A stretch of DNA of 64,000 nt from Oscillatoriales cyanobacterium (GTDB lineage: Bacteria; Cyanobacteriota; Cyanobacteriia; CACIAM-69d), in the NCBI GenBank assembly GCA_004292515.1, contig RDXB01000058.1, forward strand, positions 1 through 64,000. The letters run 5' to 3'. The notes under the pieces are model-generated. The model worked only from the letters and a program-made list of their open reading frames with translations, ran no database searches and had not been told where the DNA came from. The position numbers were made by a program, and so were the translations under genes. Each line of letters begins with the position of its first letter. The first letter of the stretch is position 1. Below are positions 38,390 through 47,056 of this stretch, in pieces.

Positions 38390-38572
38390 TTACCAAAACG
38401 CCTACTATTTTTCTCAATCCCAGCATAACCCGATCTTAGAAGGCTGTCCTGTGTTGATGAGGAATCGCTCAACCAGCCTTGATCCTGTGCCTCATCGAGT
38501 GAGATATCGGGCAAACCATCCAGCAATCCGTCCCAAGTGTCGTAGGCTTTGAGCGCTGCTAGCACCAGCGGT
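38390..38572 (-). pseudogene. Possible gene remnant cut by R3
   Basis: On the minus strand, directly next to the R3 terminus, about 60 codons are open and read LVLAALKAYDTWDGLLDGL then PDISLDEAQDQGWL, ending in TAA. Hydrophobic and acidic residues alternate as in real protein. The frame closes inside R3 in the upstream direction. I cannot name a family. It may be the C-terminal end of a gene disrupted by the element, or chance. Confidence 0.25.
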
Positions 38573-38663
38573 GGTAGTGCCGTAATTCAGTAATGATGAA
38601 CGGGTGAAAGCCTTGCAGTGTAAGCAGTCTTTTTCCAAAAAACATCACCTCACAGGCACTACC
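38573..38663. mobile_element. R3 element, copy 2 (MITE-like, 91 bp)
   Basis: GGTAGTGCC at the left is the exact reverse complement of GGCACTACC at the right. The body has ATTCAGTAATGATGAACG, GGGTGAAAGC, CTTTTTCCAAAAAACATCAC and CTCACAGG, collinear with R3 copy 1 but shorter. Confidence 0.75.
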
Positions 38664-38835
38664 AGGATTCCAGGTCAGCATTTGTAGCATTGGCAATCGA
38701 AATTGGTATTACGCAGAATTTTCTCAGACCCTGTTTATTAATTGGTGTTCATTAGAATGGGTGTTTATTAATTGGTGTTCATCAGTCACAGCGCTCAAAA
38801 TCCTGGTCGAGGCAGATTTCTAGCGGTCAAATTGT

Positions 38836-38985
38836 CCTAGGACTTGTCATCCAATGAGCTTGATTAGGGCTGAAACGACCCATTTTCCTAGCCCAACCGC
38901 CCTAGACAATTGGCTCAAGCCCCTTGCTCCTCACGATCCGCTAACGGCAGCATCAGGGCTTCAGGGATTTGATGACAGACCCTAA
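38836..38985. mobile_element. R2 element, copy 4 (reverse orientation)
   Basis: Diverged full-length R2 copy. The left end CTAGGACTTGTCATCC and the right end GATGACAGACCCTAA are inverted relative to each other. Inside, CATTTTCCTAGCCCAACC, AAGCCCCTTGCTCC and ACGATCCGCTAACGGCAGCA match R2 copies 1 and 3 in reverse complement. Confidence 0.7.
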
Positions 38986-39365
38986 TCCCATCAAGAGCAA
39001 TATCGGCTCCGATCGCCTAGTTTCCGACAGACCCAGCATAGGAACAATCCCAAGGGCCGTTGACCAGATCATTCCATTGCAAAAAGTTCACATGGGTTTA
39101 TCCGGCTTAGGGAGTTCCCAGGGCGGATCGCCGATCGTCAGGATTCATGCTTTAATGAGCGCCTAAGGTTGCCCAGATTGTACGCAATTGCGATGCAGGG
39201 CAGTTCTGAGGAACCTGACAGCACTTTCGTCAAGGCTCAAGCAACCGACTGCCGAAGGTTTGGGGCAACCAAGCATTGCCTAATCAGCACTGGGGCAAGG
39301 TCGTTGATGGGAACTTGGCAAAGAGCGGTGGGTGTGGTGTGAAGAGTGAGTAGCGTGGTTTCGCT

Positions 39366-40481
39366 GTGGATGCTAAATTTCCAGTCCAGAAATCGTTTGC
39401 CCTGACCGGAACGCAGCTATTTTTGCTGCTGACGGGCTGTTTGAGCGCCGCCGCAGTGACGATCGACGGTCTGTCCGGCCGATCGCCCTACGGTCTTGAA
39501 TCACTGACACTGCCCCTGGTTTCGGCAGCAGCCTTGACCGCTGCAATTGGGTCTTGGGCCGTGCCGCTGCTACGGCGGATGAAAACTGGGCAAATTGTTC
39601 GCGAAGATGGGCCCCAGTCTCACTATTCCAAAGCCGGTACGCCCACCATGGGCGGCATCTTCTTTATACCGACGGCGGTGGTGCTGACTTTGTTGCTGGG
39701 TTTGGGTTGTGGCTGGTCGGGTGCTGACTGGGGCAATGCCCTGGCGGTGTGCCTGTTGACCTTGGGCTATGGCGCGATCGGTTGGCTCGATGATTGGCAG
39801 GTTTTGCGCCGCAAGTCTAACAAAGGGATCACCCCCCGCCAAAAACTCGCGCTGCAAATTGGGGTTGGGGCGCTGTTTTGCCTGTGGATGGCCCTGAGCC
39901 AACCCTGGGAAATTACGACGGTGGCTTTGCCCTTGGGTTTGTCCCTGCCATTGGGGTTGCTGTTCTTCCCGATCGGCTGGTTCACGCTGGTGGCCGAAAG
40001 CAATGCCACTAATTTGACCGATGGCTTGGATGGCCTAGCCGGTGGCACAGGGGCGATCGCTATGCTCTGTTTGGGGGCGATCGCGGCTCCGGTGTCTCCA
40101 TCTCTGGGCTTGTTCTGTGCCTCGATGGCGGGGGCCTGCCTGGGCTTTTTGGCCTACAACCGCAATCCCGCTCGGGTGTTTATGGGTGATACGGGTTCCC
40201 TGGCGCTTGGCGGAGGCTTGGCGGCGGTGGCGCTGTTGACCCACTCTCTCTGGAGCCTGGTGATTGTGGGTGGCCTGTTCCTGGCTGAAACCCTGTCGGT
40301 GGTGCTGCAAGTGAGCTACTACAAAGCCACAAAGGGGCCCGACGGCAAAGGTAAGCGCCTGTTTAAGATGGCTCCGTTACACCACCACTTTGAGCTGTCG
40401 GGGTGGTCGGAGTTGCAGGTTGTGGCCACGTTCTATCTGGTGGCGGCTGCGCTGGGTGCGTTGGGGTTGGTGCTGCGCTAG
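39366..40481 (+). CDS. mraY: Phospho-N-acetylmuramoyl-pentapeptide transferase
   Basis: Integral membrane enzyme making lipid I from UDP-MurNAc-pentapeptide and undecaprenyl phosphate. It is 371 residues with about ten hydrophobic helices. The active-site motifs are visible: GGIFF after the cytoplasmic loop, IGWLDDWQ with the double Asp, NLTDGLDGLAGG, VFMGDTGSLALGG and the late MAPLHHHFELSGW with the His cluster. The start is a GTG at 39366; no ATG in frame precedes the conserved part. It is separate from other murein genes in this window. A long repeat-rich spacer precedes it. Confidence 0.96.
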   Translation: MDAKFPVQKSFALTGTQLFLLLTGCLSAAAVTIDGLSGRSPYGLESLTLPLVSAAALTAAIGSWAVPLLRRMKTGQIVREDGPQSHYSKAGTPTMGGIFFIPTAVVLTLLLGLGCGWSGADWGNALAVCLLTLGYGAIGWLDDWQVLRRKSNKGITPRQKLALQIGVGALFCLWMALSQPWEITTVALPLGLSLPLGLLFFPIGWFTLVAESNATNLTDGLDGLAGGTGAIAMLCLGAIAAPVSPSLGLFCASMAGACLGFLAYNRNPARVFMGDTGSLALGGGLAAVALLTHSLWSLVIVGGLFLAETLSVVLQVSYYKATKGPDGKGKRLFKMAPLHHHFELSGWSELQVVATFYLVAAALGALGLVLR

Positions 40482-40673
40482 GGGTGCGGTTGAAAAACTC
40501 AACGGTCATCGGATATCAGACGACTATCAGGGTGCGTGGGGTGCGAGATGAGAAGATCTGGATGTGGGATCTGCACCCCGAGTGATCGCAAGTGGCGATC
40601 GCCAGTGAAATCAAGCAATTGATGGGCGATCGACGGGCGATCAACGGGCGATTGATCGAGGAGATCACGCCTA

Positions 40674-41723
40674 ATGAAGTTTCAATCCAATGGGCCAGTG
40701 ATGCGCGGTGCGGTAGATCAGGCTGATCGAACTGAGTCCACCATCACCGCCGATCGCTGGCCAAGCCTGTCGGTGATTGTGCCGATCTATAACGGTCAGG
40801 CAGATTTGCCAGATTTGGTGGCTTGCTTGTTGAGCCAGGACTACCCGCGCGATCGGGTGGAGCTGATTTTGGTAGACAATCACAGCCGCGATCGCTCCTG
40901 GGAGGATCTGCAAGCTGCCCAAACCCAAGCTCAAGCAGCGGGCTGGGTGCTCAAGCCTATTCAAGAAAACGAGATTCAGTCGTCCTACGCCGCCCGGAAC
41001 AAGGGAGTGCGCCTGGCCCGGGGCGAAATTTTGGTGTTTACGGATGCGGACTGCCGACCTCAACCCCAATGGCTGCGGGAAATTGTCGGCCCCCTAAGCG
41101 ACGATCGCGTGGGAATGGTGGCGGGAGAAATCCAGGCCCTGTCGGGATCGAGCCTGCTAGAGCGCTATGCCGATCGCCAAGAAACCCTCTCGCAGAAACA
41201 CACCTTGGCCCATTCGTTTTTGCCCTATGGCCAAACGGCGAATTTGGCGGTGCGGCGATCGGTGTTCCAGGCGATCGGGCTGTTTCGGCCACACCTGACC
41301 ACCGGGGGCGATGCGGATATTGGCTGGCGAATGCAACAGGCGGCGGCCGGGTCGATCGCCTTTGCGCCCCAAGCGATCGTTCAACACCGCCACCGCGCCA
41401 CCTGGGATGACTTTGCTAGTCAATGGCGACGTTATGGGCGATCGAATCGCTATCTCCATCAACTGCATGGTGTGCCGCTGATGGTGCGTCGGCCCCTGTG
41501 GCAAACAATGCGCCGTTGGTTGCGTTGGTTGGTGTGGGAGTTGCCCAAGGGGAGCCTGCGCTGGGCGATCGGTCGTGGCGATCGGTTGGCCCTGTGGTCT
41601 ACCCCGATCGAGTTGTTGGCCTATCGTGAGCGCTGGCGGGGGCAGGTGTCGGCTCGGCTACCCGATCGCGCCGACTGGATTGAACCGTTTACTGAGCCAT
41701 TCGCTGGCGATCAACAGCCCTGA
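40674..41723 (+). CDS. Family 2 glycosyltransferase
   Basis: Protein of 349 residues. A polar N-terminus of about 30 residues precedes the GT-A domain. The nucleotide-binding strand is LSVIVPIYNGQADL, LILVDNHSRD follows, and the metal-binding DxD is FTDADCRPQP. The acceptor region has GGDADIGWRMQQAAAG. The final 90 residues are rich in Trp and Arg (RRPLWQTMRRWLRWLVW), probably a membrane-associated amphipathic part. Donor and acceptor are not evident. The 190-bp gap from mraY and their common strand leave co-transcription open. Confidence 0.9.
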   Translation: MKFQSNGPVMRGAVDQADRTESTITADRWPSLSVIVPIYNGQADLPDLVACLLSQDYPRDRVELILVDNHSRDRSWEDLQAAQTQAQAAGWVLKPIQENEIQSSYAARNKGVRLARGEILVFTDADCRPQPQWLREIVGPLSDDRVGMVAGEIQALSGSSLLERYADRQETLSQKHTLAHSFLPYGQTANLAVRRSVFQAIGLFRPHLTTGGDADIGWRMQQAAAGSIAFAPQAIVQHRHRATWDDFASQWRRYGRSNRYLHQLHGVPLMVRRPLWQTMRRWLRWLVWELPKGSLRWAIGRGDRLALWSTPIELLAYRERWRGQVSARLPDRADWIEPFTEPFAGDQQP

Positions 41724-41742
41724 CGGGATTGGGGTCTGCGGC

Positions 41743-42729
41743 CTAGGGTGTTGGGTCAGTCGGTTCAGCGGGCCAGGGGCGATCGATCCCACCTAGGTTC
41801 CGAACGATCGCCCTTGTATTGGTGACCAGCATTTTTTCATAGCTGTCGGCTGGGCCGCCCCGCGCCCCGATCGAGTCTGAATACAACTGCTGATCGGCTA
41901 GGGGCACGCCGCTTTCCGCGGCCACCGTTTCGATCAGGGCAGGGTTGATCGTGGTTTCCGCAAAAATTGCCTTTACCCCCGATCGCCGAATGCTTTGGGA
42001 GATGCGGGCCATGGTTTGGGCGCTGGGTTGTTCTTCGGTGCTGATGCCCACTAGGGTCCCGAGTACTGGAATCCCGTAGGCGCGTGCATAGTACTGAAAC
42101 GCATCGTGGGTTGTCACCAAATAACGTTTGGCAGCGGGAATGGTCTGAATTTGTTGCCGAATCCAACGATCCAACCGTTCCAACCGAGCGGTTAGTTGGG
42201 CCGCATTTGCCGCAAACTCGGCTCGATCGCTCGGTGACAGTTGGCTCAGGCGATCGCGAATGGCGGCCACCATGGCGATCGCATTGCGGGCATCGCCCCA
42301 CACATGGGGATCGGGCACAAGCGCCCCCGCCTTCGTCAGGGCCAGCGGCTTGACCACTTCCCCAATCGGGACGGCCGCCCCCCGTAAATTCGCAGACTCA
42401 ATCAGCTTGATCAGCCCCGGCTCCAGGTGATAGCCGTTATACAAAATCAGGTCAGCCTGTTCGATCAACACCGTATCGCGCGGCACAGGCTCATAGATAT
42501 GGGGATCGTCGCCGGGACGTAACAGCCCCACAACCGTCACTTCATCACCGCCAACCCGTTCCGTCAAGTCCAGCAGGATCGTGCTGGTGGTAATGACTTT
42601 AGGCTGAGGCGATCGCCCCGATCGCCCCGTGCCACAGCCCACGCACAGCCAGCTCAACAGCAGAACGACCCCGCCCCACCGGAGCGATCGCCCCCAACGC
42701 CAATTGCTCAACAACGCTTCAACCTCCAT
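41743..42729 (-). CDS. Zinc/manganese ABC transporter substrate-binding lipoprotein
   Basis: Cluster 9 (TroA/ZnuA/MntC) binding protein of 328 residues. The N-terminal hydrophobic segment ends WLCVGCGTG, a lipoprotein-like signal with Cys near residue 32. Likely metal ligands are His in DDPHIYEP, His in PDPHVWGD, His in TTHDAFQYYARAYGI and Asp in LYSDSIG. The third ligand is His, as in TroA and ZnuA, and not Glu as in the MntC and PsaA types, so zinc is more likely than manganese. There is no His-rich loop. It is divergent from the ATPase and permease genes, and the shared spacer probably controls both units. Confidence 0.9.
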   Translation of the reverse strand: MEVEALLSNWRWGRSLRWGGVVLLLSWLCVGCGTGRSGRSPQPKVITTSTILLDLTERVGGDEVTVVGLLRPGDDPHIYEPVPRDTVLIEQADLILYNGYHLEPGLIKLIESANLRGAAVPIGEVVKPLALTKAGALVPDPHVWGDARNAIAMVAAIRDRLSQLSPSDRAEFAANAAQLTARLERLDRWIRQQIQTIPAAKRYLVTTHDAFQYYARAYGIPVLGTLVGISTEEQPSAQTMARISQSIRRSGVKAIFAETTINPALIETVAAESGVPLADQQLYSDSIGARGGPADSYEKMLVTNTRAIVRNLGGIDRPWPAEPTDPTP

Positions 42730-42813
42730 AGGTGGCCCCCAAACTCAATCCCAGGGCGATTCCAGCGATCGTGGCGCTGGCGATTGCTGCCTGCGGTGCA
42801 GTGGGGGGCTTGA

Positions 42814-42860
42814 CGACATTTTCATTATCGTTTCATAATCTAGTTCATAATATTTTCACG
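42814..42860. promoter_or_regulatory. Four TTCA boxes at helical spacing (putative operator)
   Basis: TTCA occurs at 42821, 42832, 42844 and 42855, spaced 11, 12 and 11 bp, each followed by an AT-rich (T/A)-type word such as TTATC or TAAT. The array lies about 90-130 bp upstream of the binding-protein start. Regular one-turn spacing suggests cooperative binding of a regulator on one DNA face. Zur or a manganese regulator would be logical, but no known consensus is matched exactly. Confidence 0.45.
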
Positions 42861-42907
42861 ATCACACCAAATTTGATACTGTTGGAGGTAAGTAGCTGCT
42901 AGATCGA

Positions 42908-42945
42908 GTTCAGATCGCGTCACCAATAACGATCTGAACTTTTTT
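42908..42945 (+). terminator. Intrinsic terminator without an upstream gene
   Basis: GTTCAGATCG and CGATCTGAAC form a perfect 10-bp stem around a 12-nt loop, followed directly by six T. It points along the plus strand. No plus-strand gene lies between the array at 42814-42860 and this site. It could end a small RNA or act as an attenuator for the ATPase-permease operon that starts at 43180. Confidence 0.8.
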
Positions 42946-43179
42946 ATGGATCGGCAATTTCTGAGTGCTGCTCGTGTTTGAGAGTATCCTGACGAGCTAA
43001 TATTTCGCTTTTGTCATAAAAATTGATTTTTAGGCTGTTTTCCTAGGTTTTTAATGTCATTGGTTGGCCAAAGCAGCGCTCATTGGCCAGCAACAAGTGC
43101 AATTTGCTCCTGATAACCCAATATTCTGCACAGCAGCTTGATTGATCCCTGTTCCTTTTGAAAACTGAGTGAAACGATC
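42946..43179. other. Leader before the ABC ATPase gene
   Basis: About 230 bp without a gene. An AT-rich stretch at about 42995-43055 (GCTAATATTTCGCTTTTGTC followed by ATAAAAATTGA) is a likely promoter area for the ATPase-permease operon if transcription does not read through the terminator. No clear Shine-Dalgarno precedes the GTG at 43180. Confidence 0.4.
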
Positions 43180-43923
43180 GTGACTTTTGGGACATCGGCT
43201 ATTCATATTCACCACCTGAATGCCGCTTACCGGAGCGTGCGCGCTTTGCAGGATGTGAGCTTGTTAATTCAGCCGGGACGCTTGACGGGCATTGTGGGTC
43301 CCAATGGTGCGGGCAAAAGCACGTTGCTCAAGGCCATGTTGGGCCTGTTACCCAATGCAGTTGGCAGCATTTGCTATGACGATCGCCCCTTGCAGCAACA
43401 GCTTGAGCGAGTGGCCTATGTGCCCCAGCGATCGCAGGTGGATTTTGACTATCCGGCCACGGTTTGGGATGTGGTGCTGATGGGGCGCACCCGCAAAACC
43501 GGCTGGTTTCGATCGTTTTCGGCCGCCAGTCGCCGAGCGGCTCAAGCGGCCCTAGAACGGGTGGGACTGTGGGATCTGCGCGATCGCCCGATTGGTCAGC
43601 TTTCCGGCGGCCAACAGCAGCGGGCTTTTTTGGCGCGGTCAATCGCCCAGGAAGCCGATATCTTCTGCTTCGACGAGCCATTTGTGGGGGTCGATCGCCG
43701 CAATGAAGCGATTCTGTTTGAGCTGTTTGGCGAGCTAGCCCGTGATGGCAAAGTGGTGTTGGTGGTGAATCACGATCTCGGCGAATCGATCGCCCATTTT
43801 GACGATCTGATTTTGCTGAACCGGCAGTTGGTGGCGGCAGGCGATCGCGCCATGGTGCTCAATGATCTCAACCTGCAACGGGCCTATGGCGGCCAAGTGC
43901 GGTTTTTTCAGGAGGCTGCTTAA
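43180..43923 (+). CDS. Zinc/manganese ABC transporter ATP-binding protein
   Basis: ATPase of 247 residues energising metal import through the permease behind it. Walker A is GPNGAGKST, the Q-loop region is AYVPQRSQVDFDYPATVWDV, the signature is LSGGQQQR, Walker B is IFCFDEPFVGVD and the switch His is in VVNHDLGE. The Q-loop text with DFDYPATV is typical of cluster 9 metal importers. The start is GTG at 43180, the only one giving the complete fold. The stop overlaps the permease start in TAATG, so translation is coupled. Confidence 0.93.
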   Translation: MTFGTSAIHIHHLNAAYRSVRALQDVSLLIQPGRLTGIVGPNGAGKSTLLKAMLGLLPNAVGSICYDDRPLQQQLERVAYVPQRSQVDFDYPATVWDVVLMGRTRKTGWFRSFSAASRRAAQAALERVGLWDLRDRPIGQLSGGQQQRAFLARSIAQEADIFCFDEPFVGVDRRNEAILFELFGELARDGKVVLVVNHDLGESIAHFDDLILLNRQLVAAGDRAMVLNDLNLQRAYGGQVRFFQEAA

Positions 43924-44813
43924 TGGACTCGGTGCTGCAATCCCTAGCCGAGCCGCTGCACTATGCCTTTTTTCAGCGATCGCTTCTAGCCGCCTTAATT
44001 GTCGGGGTGCTTTGTGCCTGCACGGGTAGCTATCTGCTGGTGCAGCGGATGGCCCTGTTGGGCGACGCGATCGGCCACTCCCTGTTGGTGGGTTTAGCGA
44101 TCGCCTTTGCCATGGGGGGCAGCTTGTTTGTAGGGGCCTTGGTGTCGGGGTTGGTTAGTGCGGCGGCGATCGACTTCATCCGAGCGCGATCGCCCCTCAA
44201 GGAAGATGCGGCCATGGGGATCGTGCTCTCGGCCTTCTTCGCGTTGGGGATCGTGCTGATCACCCTGGTGCAAAAAGACAACAAAATCGATCTGAATCAC
44301 TTTCTGTTTGGCAACTTGCTAGCCGTGACCGGCGGCGATCTCTGGGACACCGGCCTGGCAGCCCTGCTGGTGTTGGGCGCGATCGCCCTGTGCTACAAAG
44401 AGCTGCACTTTTATACATTTGATCGGCTCGGAGCCCAGGCCGCTGGCTTGCCCGTGCGCTGGCTGGACTGGGGACTCACCACCGCGATCGCCATTACGAT
44501 CGTCGCCAGTATGAAAGCCGTGGGCGTGGTGTTGGTATTGGCGTTATTGATCACACCACCTGCAACGGCCTATTTGCTCGTGCCCCGCTTGCACCAAATG
44601 ATGGGTTTAGGAGCGCTGCTAGGTTGTTTTTCGAGCTTGACGGGCTTGTATTTAAGCTACTTTTTCAATCTACCTTCGGGCCCGGCGATCGTGCTGGTGG
44701 CCTCCGGGTTGTTTGTGTTGGCCTTGCTATTCAGTCCCCGCCAGGGATTGCTGATTGCCAGTGGGCGATCGAGTGTAGCTGACGCTTCCGAAGGCGATCG
44801 CCCCGCTAGTTGA
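43923..44813 (+). CDS. Zinc/manganese ABC transporter permease
   Basis: ABC-3 type permease of 296 residues with eight to nine hydrophobic helices. Typical family text is VQRMALLGDAIGHSLLVGLA, HFLFGNLLAV and MKAVGVVLVLALLITPPATA. It overlaps the ATPase gene by one base and completes the importer with the divergent binding protein. The C-terminal tail is polar. Metal specificity is set by the binding protein, for which zinc is favoured. Confidence 0.93.
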   Translation: MDSVLQSLAEPLHYAFFQRSLLAALIVGVLCACTGSYLLVQRMALLGDAIGHSLLVGLAIAFAMGGSLFVGALVSGLVSAAAIDFIRARSPLKEDAAMGIVLSAFFALGIVLITLVQKDNKIDLNHFLFGNLLAVTGGDLWDTGLAALLVLGAIALCYKELHFYTFDRLGAQAAGLPVRWLDWGLTTAIAITIVASMKAVGVVLVLALLITPPATAYLLVPRLHQMMGLGALLGCFSSLTGLYLSYFFNLPSGPAIVLVASGLFVLALLFSPRQGLLIASGRSSVADASEGDRPAS

Positions 44814-45188
44814 TCTTTGCTTTCATTAATCCCAAGCTTGAAAAAATCCCAAGCTTGAAAAGCTAGTTGCTAGCCCGTTAGAGCATGGCTGAAAAGTATC
44901 TTGTGGCCCGAACCAAGCACCAATAGTCGCGGGAGCAAGGAGCTTCAGCCTTTTGTCTACTTCGATCACTGAAGCACACAGAGTAAGTAATAATCTGGGC
45001 TTTTCAGACATCCTCTTGGTGAAATCAGGTTGGTTGCGATCGCGCTCGGGGAGCGCCCGGCTCAAGCCAACTGATGACTTGGCCTTGCAAAACAGCAGCG
45101 TAGATGGCGTAGATGATTGATTGTCCGCGCTGCTGTTGGTCTCATGGGGCGAAGCTTTGGGGGGAAGCTAACTAACGCAGTTTTTGAA
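44814..45188. other. Spacer with R1 copy B
   Basis: No gene. A direct repeat of AATCCCAAGCTTGAAAA lies at 44828-44861, followed by R1 copy B. The rest to 45188 shows nothing recognisable. Confidence 0.5.
44879..45017. mobile_element. R1 element, copy B (MITE-like, about 138 bp)
   Basis: The left end is TAGAGCATGGCTGAAAAGTA and the right end is CTTTTCAGACATCCTCTT, inverted to each other. The interior shares AAGCACCAATAGTCG and GGGAGCAAGGAGCT with copies A and C. Non-coding; located behind the permease gene. Confidence 0.78.
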
Positions 45189-45746
45189 CTAGCGCAGTTT
45201 TTGCTTGATAAATGTAACCAGTTGCCCCAACTGTTTCTTCAGTTGATCCACTTCGCCCTGCAATGTAGCGACCTTTTGTTCGAGGGCTTGGATTTCAGCA
45301 GCCGATGCTCCAGCAACAGCAGCAGCGGGTGCAGCAGCGGCAGGTGGCGGAGACAGCGTCGGTTTCACGCTAGAAGCAATCCGCATCGCTTCTTTAATCG
45401 ATTCGATTAATTCCTTCTTTTCAAACGGTTTTTCGATGAAGGCAAACCGCTCGAAGGGTTCAGAGATTTTTTCGGTGACTTCTTCTTTGCGACCCGACAT
45501 TACCAACAAGGGAATGGCTTGCAGATGGGGTTGCGTTTGAATTTGCTGATAGACTTCCCAGCCACTCATTTTGGGCAGCAGGAAATCCAACATGATCAAG
45601 TTGGGATGTTCTTGCTGAATCAATTGCAGCCCCTCGAGTCCGTCTTTGGCTTCTAGGACTTCAAAGTTTCCGGCTGGCAGCATTTCTTTGACGCGCTGCC
45701 GAATCACTTTGCTGTCGTCGATAACGAGGATTTTGTGTGTTGCCAC
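45189..45746 (-). CDS. Response regulator with C-terminal coiled coil
   Basis: Protein of 185 residues. A receiver domain (1-125) has VIDDSKVIRQR, phospho-Asp in LIMLDFLLPKMSG, Ser in LLVMSGRKEE and Lys in FIEKPFEKKEL. A Pro/Ala-rich linker follows, then a coiled coil at about 150-183 (EIQALEQKVATLQGEVDQLK). The tail probably mediates dimer formation or partner binding rather than DNA binding. No kinase is adjacent. Both orphan kinases in the window are conceivable partners, but nothing in the sequence shows it. Confidence 0.9.
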   Translation of the reverse strand: MATHKILVIDDSKVIRQRVKEMLPAGNFEVLEAKDGLEGLQLIQQEHPNLIMLDFLLPKMSGWEVYQQIQTQPHLQAIPLLVMSGRKEEVTEKISEPFERFAFIEKPFEKKELIESIKEAMRIASSVKPTLSPPPAAAAPAAAVAGASAAEIQALEQKVATLQGEVDQLKKQLGQLVTFIKQKLR

Positions 45747-46047
45747 GACGGTCTCCTTAGGCTTGCGTGCAGACGATTCGAGGGTGATGGGCGCGATGAT
45801 TGCCCCCCGCCTGAGCCTTAGCGATCGCCCTCTAAGGGGAGGATCTTGGCCGCAGGGAAGCTAAGGTGGGCATCTGCGACTCCAGTATATTGCGATCGCC
45901 CCAATCTTTGAAAAGACCTGATGGGTTTGCACCGGATGGGTTTGCTGTTGACCCGGACAGTTGCATCAGTTCGATGCCCACTAGCAAAATGGAAGGTGCG
46001 ATCAGTCCAAGCGCCGGGGGAGCAGTCCCAGGCAATCGCTCATCGCC
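45747..46047. other. Divergent spacer before lipA
   Basis: No gene. It holds a small direct repeat GATGGGTTTGC at about 45920-45945 and probably the two divergent promoters. Confidence 0.4.
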
Positions 46048-46983
46048 GTGCCTAGTCCTTCCTCACCTTGCCTGCCGCCTGTGTCGTCTTCTCCTCGTTC
46101 GATCGCATCCTTGGCCACCGGCTTGCCCCCTTGGCTGAAACCGCAACTGGGGCGGGCCAGCGACATGGCAGAAGTCCAACGGATCATTAAGCAGCGGCAG
46201 ATTCACACGATTTGCGAAGAAGGGCGCTGTCCCAACCGGGGCGAGTGCTATGCCAACCGCACAGCCACATTTTTGTTGATGGGGCCGGTCTGCACACGAT
46301 CATGTGGCTTTTGTCAGGTAGACAAGGGCCATGCACCGATGCCCCTCGACCCCCAAGAACCAGAGCAGGTGGCGGAGTCGGTGGCCCTGTTGGGGTTGCG
46401 CTATGTGGTGTTGACTTCCGTGGCGCGGGATGACTTGCCCGACGGCGGCGCGGGGGGCTTCACGGCCACCATGGCTGCGATTCGCCAACGATGTCCAGAG
46501 ACAGCGATCGAGGTGTTGACCCCAGATTTTTGGGGTGGTCAGCCCGACCCCGCCGCCCGCCAGCGATCGCGGGTGGCGGCGGTGGTGGCGGCCCGACCAG
46601 CTTGCTATAACCACAACCTGGAAACCGTGGAGCGACTCCAAGGGCCGGTGCGCCGGGGAGCCAAATATGGGCGATCGCTCGATGTGCTGCGTTGGGTGAA
46701 AGAGCTGGATCCAACCATGCCCACCAAGTCGGGGTTGATGTTGGGCCACGGCGAAACGGAAGCCGAAGTGTTGCAAGCCTTGCGGGATTTGCGATCGGTC
46801 GGCTGCGATCGCCTCACCCTGGGCCAATACCTGCAACCATCCTTGGATCACTTGCCAGTTCAGCATTACTGGACTCCTGAGGATTTTGAGCGGTTGGGTG
46901 CGATCGCTCGGGCGATGGGCTTTGCACAGGTGCGATCGGGCCCCTTAGTCCGCAGCTCCTACCATGCTGCTGAAACCGACTAA
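46048..46983 (+). CDS. lipA: Lipoyl synthase
   Basis: Radical-SAM enzyme inserting two sulfur atoms into octanoyl-protein to form lipoyl groups. It is 311 residues from the GTG at 46048. The auxiliary cluster motif is [13 protein letters not shown] and the radical-SAM motif [10 protein letters not shown]. Further family text is [25 protein letters not shown] and [10 protein letters not shown], with [11 protein letters not shown] holding the C-terminal Ser ligand. About 25 variable residues precede the core. The pentapeptide gene behind it starts 73 bp after the stop and may be co-transcribed. Confidence 0.95.
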   Translation: MPSPSSPCLPPVSSSPRSIASLATGLPPWLKPQLGRASDMAEVQRIIKQRQIHTICEEGRCPNRGECYANRTATFLLMGPVCTRSCGFCQVDKGHAPMPLDPQEPEQVAESVALLGLRYVVLTSVARDDLPDGGAGGFTATMAAIRQRCPETAIEVLTPDFWGGQPDPAARQRSRVAAVVAARPACYNHNLETVERLQGPVRRGAKYGRSLDVLRWVKELDPTMPTKSGLMLGHGETEAEVLQALRDLRSVGCDRLTLGQYLQPSLDHLPVQHYWTPEDFERLGAIARAMGFAQVRSGPLVRSSYHAAETD

Positions 46984-47036
46984 CGATCCGGCCCACAATC
47001 TACCCAGTCCACAATCTACCCAGTCCACAATCTATC
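46984..47036. repeat. 17-bp tandem repeat between lipA and the pentapeptide gene
   Basis: Three units of CCACAATCTACCCAGT, the last truncated, end about 20 bp before the start codon at 47057. Confidence 0.75.
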
Positions 47037-47056
47037 TTCGGTTTCTACGGTTTCCT

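Larger units (their letters stand above)
37924..39365. other. Long repeat-rich spacer upstream of mraY
   Basis: About 1.44 kb without a supported intact gene. It contains R3 copy 2, R2 copy 4, a doubled TTATTAATTGGTGTTCAT at about 38732-38780 and a protein-like open stretch on the minus strand (38390-38572) that ends at R3. The CheW gene promoter should be just above 37924, and the mraY promoter at the other end. Confidence 0.5.

Noticed and set aside
43180-44813. Manganese (mntAB) assignment of the ABC operon
   Set aside because: The binding protein's third ligand is His as in zinc-type proteins, so a firm Mn label is not justified.
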